Part shown: positions 1 to 8,378 of the stretch, piece by piece
Layout: every line of letters begins with the position of its first letter
Numbering within the stretch: the first letter of the stretch is position 1
Assembly (NCBI GenBank): GCA_029260795.1
Contig: JAJDCO010000081.1
Coordinates: 104,087-168,086, forward strand
Origin: Planctomycetota bacterium
Lineage (GTDB): Bacteria > Planctomycetota > OFTM77
Direction: 5' to 3'
DNA: 64,000 bases
Notes under the pieces: generated by a model
Databases searched by the model: none
Told to the model about the DNA's origin: nothing
The model's input: the letters and a program-made list of their open reading frames with translations, nothing else
Position numbers and translations under genes: made by a program

Positions 1-796
1 CCCGATCTCCAAAAAGCCCGCGGGAACCTCGGCTTCACGCTTCACGCCCTCGGAGATCTCCACGCCGCACGCGTGCTCCAAGAGGAGGTCCTCGAGATCA
101 GCACCAAAAACCTGCCCGAAGAACACCCCGACCTCCAAACCGCACGAGGAAACCTCGCCATCACGCTTTGCGCCCTCGGCGATCTCTACGCCGCACGCGC
201 GCTCTTTGAGAAGGTCCTCGAGATCAGCACCAAAATCCTGCCCGAAGAACACCCCAATCTCCAAAGGGCCCAAGGGAACCTCGCCGCCACGCTCACAGCC
301 CTTGGCGATCTCCACGCCGCACGCGCGCTCTTTGAGAAGGTCCTCGAGATCAGCACCAAAATCCTGCCCGAAGAACACCCCGATCTCCAAATCGCTCGCG
401 GGAACCTCGCCCTCACGCTCCAAGCCCTCGGCGATCTCCACGCCGCACGCGCGCTCCGAGAGAAGGTCCTCGAGATCAGCACCAAAATCCTGCCCGAAGA
501 ACACCCTGACCTCCAAACCGCACGAAACAACCTCGCCGCCACGCTCCGAGACCTCGGCGATCTCCACGCCGCACGCGCGCTCCTTGAGAAGGTCCTCGAG
601 ATCAGCACCAAAATCCTGCCCGAAGAACACCCCGACCTCCAAACCGCCCGAAACAACCTCGCCGCCACGCTCCAAGACCTCGGCGATCTCCACGCCGCAC
701 GCGCGCTCCAAGAGAAGGTCCTCGAGATCAGCACCCAAAACCTGCCCGAAGAACACCCCGCTCTCCAAGTCGCTCGCGGGAACCTCGCCCTCACGC
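1..796 (+). repeat. 126-bp tandem repeats encoding TPR units
   Basis: Six successive junctions carrying CTCGAGATCAGCACC start at 91, 217, 343, 469, 595 and 721, exactly 126 bp (42 codons) apart. Units are nearly identical at DNA level, including third positions, with a few substitutions in the variable helix positions. This implies recent expansion or gene conversion rather than old protein repeats. The array continues past the left edge. Confidence 0.95.
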
Positions 797-2619
797 GGGC
801 TCGATTGAATGAAGGCGAGAGCAGCCAGTTGCTCGCCCGCGAGCTGGCGAGGCAAGCAGTTCTCAATGCTCGATCGTTCCATCTTTTCTCGCCTCGAGAG
901 CTCGAGGCGCTCGTTTACGATCAAGACGACGCGGCCCGAACGGCTCTCTCGATCGCGGGCGGTGCGGGAGTCTTCGAGAGCGACGCTCAGGGCGAGGAGC
1001 TGTGCTTCTCGATGACGGAGGCGCTTCGCGGCGCGGTATCTCATGCGCATCGGCTGTCGCGAGCGATCCGCCACCAGGGTCAAGACGACCTCGAGCGGAA
1101 TCTCGCCGAGGCACACAGAGAGGTCACCCTCCGCGCCGGGGGGAGTGAGGATCGGGACGCGTTCCAAGCCGCCGTTCGCAGACGCGATCGGTTGGAGCGC
1201 CAGCTTCGAGCCCACCTCGAGGGGAGCTCCGCCGCCCGGGCGCTCGAGCCGAGCTTCCAATGGCGGGCGATCGCCGCGAGGCTCGAAGCAAACCAGGCCG
1301 CCATCGGCTTTTGGCGCTATCGGCGCTGGACCATCGATCCCGAGACATCGCAAGAGAAGTCGACGGACAGCGTCCTGGCCTGGATCCTGCGCCCAGGCGC
1401 CGAGCTGCGCCGTATCGAGCTGGGACCGGCGGCGGCGATCGAAACGGCGATCGACGGCTGGCGCACCACGATCGGCGCCCCTGTGCGCCGCGGAGTCACC
1501 AAGCCTTCCGAGACGGACGAGGCCATGGGCGAAACGGTGCGCCGGCTCGTGTTCGATCCTTTGCGCGAGGCGATCGGCGAGGCGGCGACGTTGATCATCG
1601 CGCCGGCCGATGCTCTCTACCTTCTGCCGTTTGGAGCGTTACCCGACGGCGAAGGAGCGCTCGGTGACCGCTATCGGATCAGCTACCGACTCGGGCTCGC
1701 CGAGCTGACGATCGAACACCCCACCGAGCTCGCGCCGCCTAGCCTGCTGGCCCTCGGCGGCGTCGACTACGATCGGAAGGACGAGGCCCTTCCGGTCACT
1801 GAAGATCCATTGGCCTCGCGCTCCGTCGGCGCATCGAGATCGACACTGAGGCCGGCGGAAGCCGGCGATCCACCCCGCGGGACCGAGTCGACCTTCACCT
1901 GGTCTTTTCCCAAGCTGGTCGAAACGCGCGGCGAAGCCTTGACGGTCGCCGAGTACTTCCTCGACGCCCTCGAGGAGCAAGGCGCTCCCGAGCCGCACGT
2001 TCTGACGCGAAAGAAGGCGACCCGCGCCGCCTTCGCTCGCCTAGCCCCCAAGGCGCGTTTCCTCCATCTGGCGACCCACGGCTGGTTCGCGCCCGAATCG
2101 GTACCCTCGATGGCCGATGACCACTCCCTCGACCGGGAGATCGCCGTCCGCTCGACGTCGTTGCGTGATCAGGTCCGCGGCCTCGCGCCGTCCCTCCTCT
2201 GCGGCCTCGCCTTCGCCGGCGCCAACGGAGAAGCCGACTCGTACGGCCGGGTCCGCGGCGTCATGACGGCCGAGGAGATCGCAGAGCTCGACCTTCGGCG
2301 CGTGGAGCTGTGTGTGCTCTCCGCGTGCGAGACGAACGTCGGCCTGCGACGCGGCGGCCAGGGCATCGCATCCTTGCAGGCCGCCTTGCACGCGGCGGGC
2401 GTCCGCACCGCGATCACGTCCCTGTGGAAAGTCCCCGACGAAGCGACGCGCGAATTGATGGCCGAGCTCTACCGCCAGCTCTGGATCCTGAAGAAGCCGA
2501 AGGCCGAGGCGCTCTGGAACGCCAAGCAGAAGCTCCGCCGCCAGCTCGATGAAGACGGCGCGCCAGTGTACTCGATCCGCGACTGGGCCGGCTGGGTGCT
2601 GAGCGGCGATCCGGATTAG
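1..2619 (+). CDS. TPR-CHAT protein, 5' end outside window
   Basis: The reading frame is open from base 1, so the true start lies to the left; the first start-like codon inside is GTG at 73. The first ~265 residues are tetratricopeptide repeats of the kinesin-light-chain type, each 42 residues, carrying LPEEHP, NLA.TL and GDLHAARAL. The C-terminal ~400 residues form a CHAT domain (caspase HetF associated with TPRs). The predicted catalytic His is in LHLATHGWF (codon 2077-2079) and the Cys in LSACET (codon 2326-2328); the domain ends with the usual WAGWVLSGDP-like strand. TPR-CHAT proteins are caspase-like cysteine peptidases, some being effectors of defence systems, but many have no known role. 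Both catalytic residues are present, so activity is plausible. Substrate and partners cannot be told because the upstream neighbours are outside the window. Confidence 0.9.
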   Translation, partial: PDLQKARGNLGFTLHALGDLHAARVLQEEVLEISTKNLPEEHPDLQTARGNLAITLCALGDLYAARALFEKVLEISTKILPEEHPNLQRAQGNLAATLTALGDLHAARALFEKVLEISTKILPEEHPDLQIARGNLALTLQALGDLHAARALREKVLEISTKILPEEHPDLQTARNNLAATLRDLGDLHAARALLEKVLEISTKILPEEHPDLQTARNNLAATLQDLGDLHAARALQEKVLEISTQNLPEEHPALQVARGNLALTRARLNEGESSQLLARELARQAVLNARSFHLFSPRELEALVYDQDDAARTALSIAGGAGVFESDAQGEELCFSMTEALRGAVSHAHRLSRAIRHQGQDDLERNLAEAHREVTLRAGGSEDRDAFQAAVRRRDRLERQLRAHLEGSSAARALEPSFQWRAIAARLEANQAAIGFWRYRRWTIDPETSQEKSTDSVLAWILRPGAELRRIELGPAAAIETAIDGWRTTIGAPVRRGVTKPSETDEAMGETVRRLVFDPLREAIGEAATLIIAPADALYLLPFGALPDGEGALGDRYRISYRLGLAELTIEHPTELAPPSLLALGGVDYDRKDEALPVTEDPLASRSVGASRSTLRPAEAGDPPRGTESTFTWSFPKLVETRGEALTVAEYFLDALEEQGAPEPHVLTRKKATRAAFARLAPKARFLHLATHGWFAPESVPSMADDHSLDREIAVRSTSLRDQVRGLAPSLLCGLAFAGANGEADSYGRVRGVMTAEEIAELDLRRVELCVLSACETNVGLRRGGQGIASLQAALHAAGVRTAITSLWKVPDEATRELMAELYRQLWILKKPKAEALWNAKQKLRRQLDEDGAPVYSIRDWAGWVLSGDPD

Positions 2620-2940
2620 CAGATCCGCGCACGATCACGCGGGACCAGGACCGGGGAACGAACGGAAATCCCACCTGCGGCCGTCGACGCCGGAATGGAC
2701 GAAACCGAGTCAGTGGGCCCCACAGATCGAACGACGGTCGACGGCCCGTTTTCTCCGCGCGTCGTCGCCCATGCCGGGTCCGGCCCGCTTACTCACCGAA
2801 CGCTCGCCAACGCCTTCGGCCTGGACAAGGGCTCTCGACTCCACCCACCGGACTAACGGTCAGCCGTGCGCGGCTCTGCTTCCGCATGCCGGTCAGCCGT
2901 GCGCCTGTTCTCGCGGGGCTTTTCATGATTGAATCGCGGA
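2620..2940. other. Intergenic stretch with a 15-bp direct repeat
   Basis: No credible gene was found between the CHAT gene and the hemerythrin-like gene. The only structure seen is a direct repeat CGGTCAGCCGTGCGC at 2857-2871 and 2890-2904 (33-bp period). No convincing terminator or promoter could be assigned. Confidence 0.5.
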
Positions 2941-3411
2941 ATGTCGCCCCCACTCTCCCAGCTCCTCGACGTGCACCGCGCGCTCGAAGCTCACTTCGCC
3001 GCGCACCAGGCGGCGTTGCTCGATCGAGACCTGAGCACGGCGTCCGATCATCTCGCGAACTTCATCCGACGGCTCGCCTCACACATCAACGACGAAGAAG
3101 CGTGGATGCTGCCGGCCTATGAAGCGCTGCCGCACACGACCGAGCGCTACGCGAAGCTCTACCACGGCGAACATCAAAAGCTGCTGAAGATCGCTCACGA
3201 GATCGAGGATCGAGTCGCCGCGCTGTCGCGACCGCCTTCGGCAGCCGAGATCATCGCGGTGCTGGATCGCGAGTGCTTCTTCAAGGACCTGCTCTCCCAT
3301 CACGACGTGCGGGAGCAGAACGACCTCTACGCGGCCCTCGACAAGCACCTCACGGAGGCCGAGCGAGACGTCATTTGGATGGAGTTGTCGACTCCGAAAC
3401 CGGCTGGCTGA
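2941..3411 (+). CDS. Hemerythrin HHE-domain protein
   Basis: A 156-residue single-domain protein with the His/Glu spacing of bacterial hemerythrins: HRALEAHF near the N-terminus, HINDEE, HGEHQK and HHDVREQNDLY near the C-terminus. These would coordinate a non-haem di-iron centre in a four-helix bundle. Known relatives bind O2, NO or iron, or sense redox state; which applies here cannot be told. ATG 2941 is preferred over an in-frame TTG at 2929 because homologous sequence begins only after it. The 3' end overlaps the convergent MFS gene by 41 bp. Confidence 0.8.
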   Translation: MSPPLSQLLDVHRALEAHFAAHQAALLDRDLSTASDHLANFIRRLASHINDEEAWMLPAYEALPHTTERYAKLYHGEHQKLLKIAHEIEDRVAALSRPPSAAEIIAVLDRECFFKDLLSHHDVREQNDLYAALDKHLTEAERDVIWMELSTPKPAG

Positions 3412-4645
3412 GGGGGCCCGGCGGATCCGGCATCGCCTCCGAGAACCGCTCGCGCGCTTCGATGCGCCGCGAGATCGCCACGAACGTCAGGCCGGACAAG
3501 CCCGCCAGACAAGCGCAGCCGGTCCAGAGAGCGTCGCCGCCCCAGTGGGTCAAGATCTGTCCGCCGATGGGGGCACCGAGCGTGACGGCGGCGCCGAAGC
3601 ACATGCTGAAGACACCCTGGTAGCGCGCTCGTAGCTCGACGGGCGCCAGCGAGGCGACGGTCGCGGCCATGAACGGCGCCTGCATCATCTCCCCGATCGT
3701 CCAGACGACGATCGTGAGCGCGATAGCCACCGGCGTGTCGGCCCAGCGCACCAGCCCGAAGCCAGTCGCCAAGAACAGCGACCCGCAGCTGATGACGGCG
3801 ATGCGACGAAACCGACTCAAGAACGCTCCGTAAGGAAGCTGGCAGACCGCGATCATGAAGCCGTTGATGGCGATGAGCTGGCCATAGACGGCCTTGCCGA
3901 TTCCGATCGAGCCAAGATAGAGCGGGAGCGTCGACATCCCTTGCATGAACACGAGGCCCCCCATCAGCGCGGCCGAGCAGAAGAGCAGGAACACCCAGTC
4001 GCGGCCGATCCGGGCGAAAGCAGCGACGAAGGTGATCGGAGGCACGGCCTCGCCTCCGTCACTCGAGCTCCGCTTCGGCAACGTCTCCCGGATGACGAGC
4101 GCGATCCAACCAGCGAACAGCAGGGTCGTGAGCGCGTCGCCGTAGAAGAGCCAGGCGAACGAGACGTGCTCGGCCAGGTAACCTCCGACGAGCGCGCCGA
4201 AGGTGAAGCCGAGGTTCGTCGCGACATAGAGGAGCCCGAAGGCGAGGTTGCGCTGATTCGCCGGCACGATGTCGGCGATCATCGCGGCCGCCGCGGGTCG
4301 GTACATCTCCATGACGAGCGCGAACGCCCCGATGCCGATCACGATGCCGGTCCGACTTCGAAGCTGGCTGAGGACCAAGAGCGCGATCGCCCCTCCGACC
4401 AGCGCCGAGAGCATCACCCGGCGTCGCCCGAACTGATCGGCGAGCTGCCCACCGACGATCGAAGAGATGACCCCGCCGAGCCCGAAGACGCCCATGCAGA
4501 GCGTGGCGAAAGTCTTGGTGTAGCCGAGCTCTTCGCTCAGGTAGAGCGTGAGGAAGGCGACGACGAAGGAGCCGGCCCGGTTGACGAAGGTACCGAACGC
4601 CAAGAGATAGGCAGCGCGCGGCAGCTCTCGGTAGGCGCTCAGCAT
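3371..4645 (-). CDS. Major facilitator superfamily transporter
   Basis: A 424-residue, mostly hydrophobic protein with about 12 membrane segments. After TM2 it carries the MFS motif A (GGQLADQFGRRRVML), and a hydrophilic loop sits mid-protein between the two six-helix halves. The family is drug/sugar-type antiporters or exporters; the substrate is not predictable. The frame extends upstream to 4768, but that extension lies over the end of the next gene and has no membrane character, so ATG 4645 was chosen. It begins 7 bp after the stop of the upstream lipoprotein gene, so the two are probably one transcript. The C-terminal ~20 residues are Pro/Ser-rich and overlap the convergent hemerythrin-like gene. 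Confidence 0.85.
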   Translation of the reverse strand: MLSAYRELPRAAYLLAFGTFVNRAGSFVVAFLTLYLSEELGYTKTFATLCMGVFGLGGVISSIVGGQLADQFGRRRVMLSALVGGAIALLVLSQLRSRTGIVIGIGAFALVMEMYRPAAAAMIADIVPANQRNLAFGLLYVATNLGFTFGALVGGYLAEHVSFAWLFYGDALTTLLFAGWIALVIRETLPKRSSSDGGEAVPPITFVAAFARIGRDWVFLLFCSAALMGGLVFMQGMSTLPLYLGSIGIGKAVYGQLIAINGFMIAVCQLPYGAFLSRFRRIAVISCGSLFLATGFGLVRWADTPVAIALTIVVWTIGEMMQAPFMAATVASLAPVELRARYQGVFSMCFGAAVTLGAPIGGQILTHWGGDALWTGCACLAGLSGLTFVAISRRIEARERFSEAMPDPPGPLSQPVSESTTPSK

Positions 4646-4652
4646 CGCCTCG

Positions 4653-5852
4653 TCATTCCACCGCGGTGGGCGGTGCGTCCTCGTACCGGAACCGGCTCCG
4701 ATCCGGTGGCACCCAGTCCGGAAGGTCCCCGTCCGGGTTCGCGACGTGGACCCACCAATTGTTGACACCGTGCTCGGTGAAGCCCGGAGCCTTGGGGACG
4801 CGCTCGAGGATCCAGCGTTGGTACCCGAACTGGTTCCGTCCCCACTCGTCCTGCGTCATCGGACGAGCCGGTCCGCGCACGTCGGGAAACCGATGCCAGT
4901 GATCGGCCGTCGAGAGCACGGCGCGGTCGCTGGTGTAGTCGTAGTCGCGCTCCGCGTTGGGCGGGTAGTGGCAGTTCCCGACCTGAGAGACTCGCCCTGC
5001 CGCGTCCTTTTCGAGGCGAGTGAACACGTTCCAGGGATCGGTGCGATTCCACGGGTCCCAGATGCCGTCGCCGTACGCCAGGGCCGCCATGCTCTCCACG
5101 CGGTGCGTGTAGCTGTGGATCATGTTGTCGGCGCCGACCTCGTAGTTGAAGCCCATCACGAAGGTCGAACGGCCCAGCTCCTCGGGAATGTCGTAGGGAC
5201 GGTAGAGCCACGGGTTGTCGGTCGGCCCGTACCGCGCGTAGCGATTCGGTACATACATCGCGAACTCGTCGAAGTGCATCCCGCTCGCGCCCCACAGCCA
5301 CAGCTCGGTGATGCCTTCTCGCCGGAATCGCTCGATCAGATCCAGATCCTCGAAGACGCCGCGGTACGAGATTCGGGCCGGCTGCCATTGCTGTGCGGCG
5401 CGCGCCTCGAGGAACGACTCGTCGGTATAGCGAAACCCGTCCACCTTGCGCGGGTAGTCGTCGATGACCAAGAAGTCGACGATCTCGTAATTGACGTACC
5501 CCCAGCTCGCCTCGCGGATCACGTTGGCCAGGATGTGCGAGAAGGCGAGCGGATCGTTGGCCCCCACGTGCTCCGTCAGACGCTTCCCGCCCTCGGACTC
5601 CAGCACGGGATCGTAGATCACGACCACGACCTTGGCCTGCTTGCGACCCGTCGCCACCTGCGCGTCGTAGTGGAAGGGTGGCCGCTGCCATTCGACCTCG
5701 AGGCGATTCGGGACGACATGGGCACCCGTATCCACGCGCTGCCCTTCCGGCATCACCGTGGGCAAGTCTCGCCAGGTCGGCGCCGGCTTCGGCTCCGTAA
5801 GCTGGCATGCGGCCAGGCCGATCACGAGCAGCACTCCCAGTTTTCGAATCAC
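4653..5852 (-). CDS. Predicted lipoprotein of unknown function
   Basis: A 399-residue protein starting at GTG 5852, chosen because GAGGAG lies just upstream and because the product then begins with a clean type II signal (IRKLGVLLVIGLAAC, lipobox LAAC, Cys about residue 16). Mature sequence is rich in Trp, Tyr and Asp. A stretch KVVVVIYDPVLESEGG and a later segment ELWLWGASGMHFDEFAMY look like strands of a folded globular domain. I do not recognise the family; no catalytic motif stands out. Diverges from dusB across about 155 bp and probably shares a transcript with the MFS gene that follows. Confidence 0.75.
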   Translation of the reverse strand: MIRKLGVLLVIGLAACQLTEPKPAPTWRDLPTVMPEGQRVDTGAHVVPNRLEVEWQRPPFHYDAQVATGRKQAKVVVVIYDPVLESEGGKRLTEHVGANDPLAFSHILANVIREASWGYVNYEIVDFLVIDDYPRKVDGFRYTDESFLEARAAQQWQPARISYRGVFEDLDLIERFRREGITELWLWGASGMHFDEFAMYVPNRYARYGPTDNPWLYRPYDIPEELGRSTFVMGFNYEVGADNMIHSYTHRVESMAALAYGDGIWDPWNRTDPWNVFTRLEKDAAGRVSQVGNCHYPPNAERDYDYTSDRAVLSTADHWHRFPDVRGPARPMTQDEWGRNQFGYQRWILERVPKAPGFTEHGVNNWWVHVANPDGDLPDWVPPDRSRFRYEDAPPTAVE

Positions 5853-6007
5853 GACTCCTCCGGATCCCCGAGTCGAACGACGACGGCTCGGGACGCGCAC
5901 GATCGACCCGACTCCGAGCTGGGAGCGTCCCACAAGGCCGCGGCGGGATCAACGGCCGTGGCGACTCCGTCTCGCCTGTGATAGAAGCGACTCCGAAAGG
6001 ACTCTGC

Positions 6008-7024
6008 ATGCCGTTCGCTCGTCACACTCGCCTCGCCGGACTCGATCTCGAGAACGCTGCGTTGCTCGCGCCGATGGAGGATGTCTCCGACATCCCCTTC
6101 CGGCGGATCTGCCGCCGCCTCGGAGCCGACGTCGCGTATACCGAGTTCGTCAACGCCGACGGCCTCATCCGCGACTCCGCCAAGGCGCTACGCAAGCTCG
6201 AGCTCACCGGCGACGAGCGCCCGGTCGGCATCCAGATCTACGGCGGCTCGACCGAGGCCATGGTCGAAGCCGCGAAGATCGCGGCCGCCCGGGAGCCCGA
6301 TCTGATCGACATCAACGCGGGCTGCTGGGTCCCGAAGGTCGCCCAGCACGGCGCCGGCGCCGGCCTTCTTCGCAACCTCGGCGCGATGATCGACGTCGCC
6401 ACCGGCGTCGCCCAGGCCGTCGACCTCCCCGTCACGCTCAAGACCCGCCTGGGGTGGGATGCGGACTCGATCTGCATCCTGGACGTCGCTCGCCGCCTCG
6501 CCGATTGCGGGATCCAGGCGCTCACCATCCATTGCCGAGTCCGAACGCAAGGGCACCAGGGCGAAGCGGACTGGAGCTGGGTCGCGCGGATCAAGGAGGT
6601 CACTCCGCTGCCCGTGATCCTCAACGGCGACGTGAACTGCGCCGAAGCCGCTGAGCGCGCCTTCGAGACCACCGGCTGCGACGGCGTCATGATCGCCCGC
6701 GGCGCCATCGGCAACCCGTGGATCTTTCGCGAGGTGAAGCACCGCCTCGCGACCGGCGAGCCCTTGCCGCCGCCGACGACCGAGGAGCGGATCGACGTGA
6801 CACGGGAGCATCTCGAGACGACCGCCGAGCTCCGCGGTGAGCGAGCGGCCATCGCCGACATCCGACGTCACTTGGGCCTGTATCTGAAAGAGCTGCCGCT
6901 CGGCAAGGCATTCCGCGGCGAGCTGGCGCACGCGCGCACCGTCGAAGCCATGACGACGACACTCGAGCGACTGCGCGACAAGCTCCTCATCGTTGATCCC
7001 GTCGAAGGCCCGACGACCACCTAG
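6008..7024 (+). CDS. dusB: tRNA-dihydrouridine synthase (DusB family)
   Basis: A 338-residue FMN-dependent TIM-barrel enzyme that reduces uridines in the tRNA D-loop. Visible motifs are LAPMEDVSDIPFR at the N-terminus, the catalytic-Cys region DINAGCWVPKVAQHGAGA, KTRLGWD, the phosphate-binding strand NGDV and ARGAIGNPWIF. Two positions deviate from the usual consensus: GCP is GCW next to the catalytic Cys, and HGR is HCR in the barrel. ATG 6008 is preceded by AAAGGA at a 6-base spacing; the longer upstream frame is not needed. A possible -10-like GATAGA lies about 25 bp upstream. Confidence 0.93.
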   Translation: MPFARHTRLAGLDLENAALLAPMEDVSDIPFRRICRRLGADVAYTEFVNADGLIRDSAKALRKLELTGDERPVGIQIYGGSTEAMVEAAKIAAAREPDLIDINAGCWVPKVAQHGAGAGLLRNLGAMIDVATGVAQAVDLPVTLKTRLGWDADSICILDVARRLADCGIQALTIHCRVRTQGHQGEADWSWVARIKEVTPLPVILNGDVNCAEAAERAFETTGCDGVMIARGAIGNPWIFREVKHRLATGEPLPPPTTEERIDVTREHLETTAELRGERAAIADIRRHLGLYLKELPLGKAFRGELAHARTVEAMTTTLERLRDKLLIVDPVEGPTTT

Positions 7025-7209
7025 TCAGACGGTCTCACGGGGGAATCGGAGGGCGGACTTCAGTCCGCTGGAGACGCCCTCGGCGATCACGACGACTTCG
7101 GAACGGCGAAAGACCTCCCACCCGAATGAATTCGGGCCTCCGAGAATTCGGGCCTCCGAGGGGACGGCCTGGCTAGTCTCTGCTGGCCCTGCGGTTTTTT
7201 TCGTTCTTC
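7025..7209. repeat. Convergent intergenic with 16-bp tandem repeat
   Basis: Between the ends of dusB and the export-operon permease lie two perfect tandem copies of GAATTCGGGCCTCCGA (7128-7143 and 7144-7159). The first overlaps a short hairpin CCCGAATGAATTCGGG (7121-7136). A T7 run at 7195-7201 could serve dusB termination, but no strong stem precedes it. Confidence 0.6.
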
Positions 7210-8376
7210 TCAGTATCGCAGGGCCACGACGACCTGTTGCCGCGCCGCGCGAAACGCCGGGAGCGCGCCTCCCACCAAGCCCATGATGGCGGCGAAGGCG
7301 ATGCCGGCGAGCATCAGGCCGGGCGTCACCTCGAAGGGGAAGGCCATCTCGCTGAAGGTCTGCCAATTCGTGGTGCCGGTCCGGACGCCGTCGATCGGTA
7401 GGGCCAACAAACAGCCAGCGGCGCCTCCCACCAGAGCGATGAGCAGGCACTCGAGCAAGAACGAGAAGAAGATGCTGAAGGGGCTGAAGCCAATGGCCAG
7501 GAGAGTTCCGATCTCGCGACGGCGATGGGCGACGGCGGCATACATCGTATTCGCGGCGCCGACGATGGCGCCAATGGACATCACGACGGTCACGATCGTG
7601 CCGAGAATCGTGATGAACTCGGACAGCGGCCCGGCCTGCTCCTCGTAGTAGACGTCCTCGCGCTTGACCTGGAAGGTCTTGAGCTGGGGATCGTCGGCGA
7701 AGCGCGCGCGGAGTGTGTCGAGACCTCCCGCCCCGTCGAGGCGCACGGTGATCGACTGGAACACGCGACGCCGGAACGCGTCGCGCATCACGTCGACGTC
7801 GCCCCAGATCTCGGACTCGAAGGCAGAGTCGTTGGCCGAGAAGATTCCGACCACCTTCCAGTCGCGATTCACCTGTCGAATGACACCGCCGAGCTGACAA
7901 TCCTGAATGCGCTGGCTCAGCGCCTTTCCCACGATGATCTCCGACGAGCCGGGCGTGAAGGCTCGCCCTTCGACGATCTCGAGATCGGGACGCACCGCCA
8001 GCGCGTTGGCGGAGACGCCACGGGCCGAGACGTTCGTCGGCTCGCCGTTCCCCAGTTGGGTTTGTTTGATGACGCCCCCCACCGCGCCGCTGGCCAGGGG
8101 CGAGCCGTCCGTGGCGACCGCGATGCCGGGCAATGCTCGCACGCGGGCATAGGCCTCGAGATCGATCGCGCTGGAGAGCTCCGAGGTCGCGCCGTCGCGC
8201 ATGATGATCGCGTTGGCGGGCGAGCCCGAGCTCTCGACCGACTGCCGGAAGCCTTGGGCGAGGGCCAACACGATGACGAAGACGGCCACCACGCAGGCGA
8301 CACCACCAGCGGTCATCAGCGTCGCCAGGCGCCGCACCAGCAGGTTGCGCAGGTTGTACCGGAAGGGAAGTGCCAT
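7210..8376 (-). CDS. FtsX/MacB-type ABC permease (second)
   Basis: A 388-residue integral membrane protein with the MacB/LolC/FtsX layout: one N-terminal TM (near residues 17-38), a large periplasmic domain of about 230 residues, then three C-terminal TM segments with the family signature RRREIGTLLAIGFS. It would form one half of a transporter whose ATPase is encoded two genes upstream. ATG 8376 follows the preceding permease stop by 2 bp. The periplasmic domain resembles the neighbouring permease only weakly, which suggests a heterodimer as in LolCE. It may extrude lipoproteins, lipids or peptides; the substrate is unknown. Confidence 0.88.
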   Translation of the reverse strand: MALPFRYNLRNLLVRRLATLMTAGGVACVVAVFVIVLALAQGFRQSVESSGSPANAIIMRDGATSELSSAIDLEAYARVRALPGIAVATDGSPLASGAVGGVIKQTQLGNGEPTNVSARGVSANALAVRPDLEIVEGRAFTPGSSEIIVGKALSQRIQDCQLGGVIRQVNRDWKVVGIFSANDSAFESEIWGDVDVMRDAFRRRVFQSITVRLDGAGGLDTLRARFADDPQLKTFQVKREDVYYEEQAGPLSEFITILGTIVTVVMSIGAIVGAANTMYAAVAHRRREIGTLLAIGFSPFSIFFSFLLECLLIALVGGAAGCLLALPIDGVRTGTTNWQTFSEMAFPFEVTPGLMLAGIAFAAIMGLVGGALPAFRAARQQVVVALRY

Positions 8377-8378
8377 GG

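Noticed and set aside
1..796. Regular repeats resembling a CRISPR array
   Set aside because: Period is 126 bp with no unique spacers, and the units are in-frame TPR codons.
186..866. Minus-strand open frame over the TPR repeats
   Set aside because: Mirror image of the repeat codons; Ser/Arg-rich product with no domain.
4639..6009. Second minus-strand frame overlapping the lipoprotein gene
   Set aside because: Arg/Pro-rich product without signal peptide; the other frame has a lipobox and ribosome-binding site.
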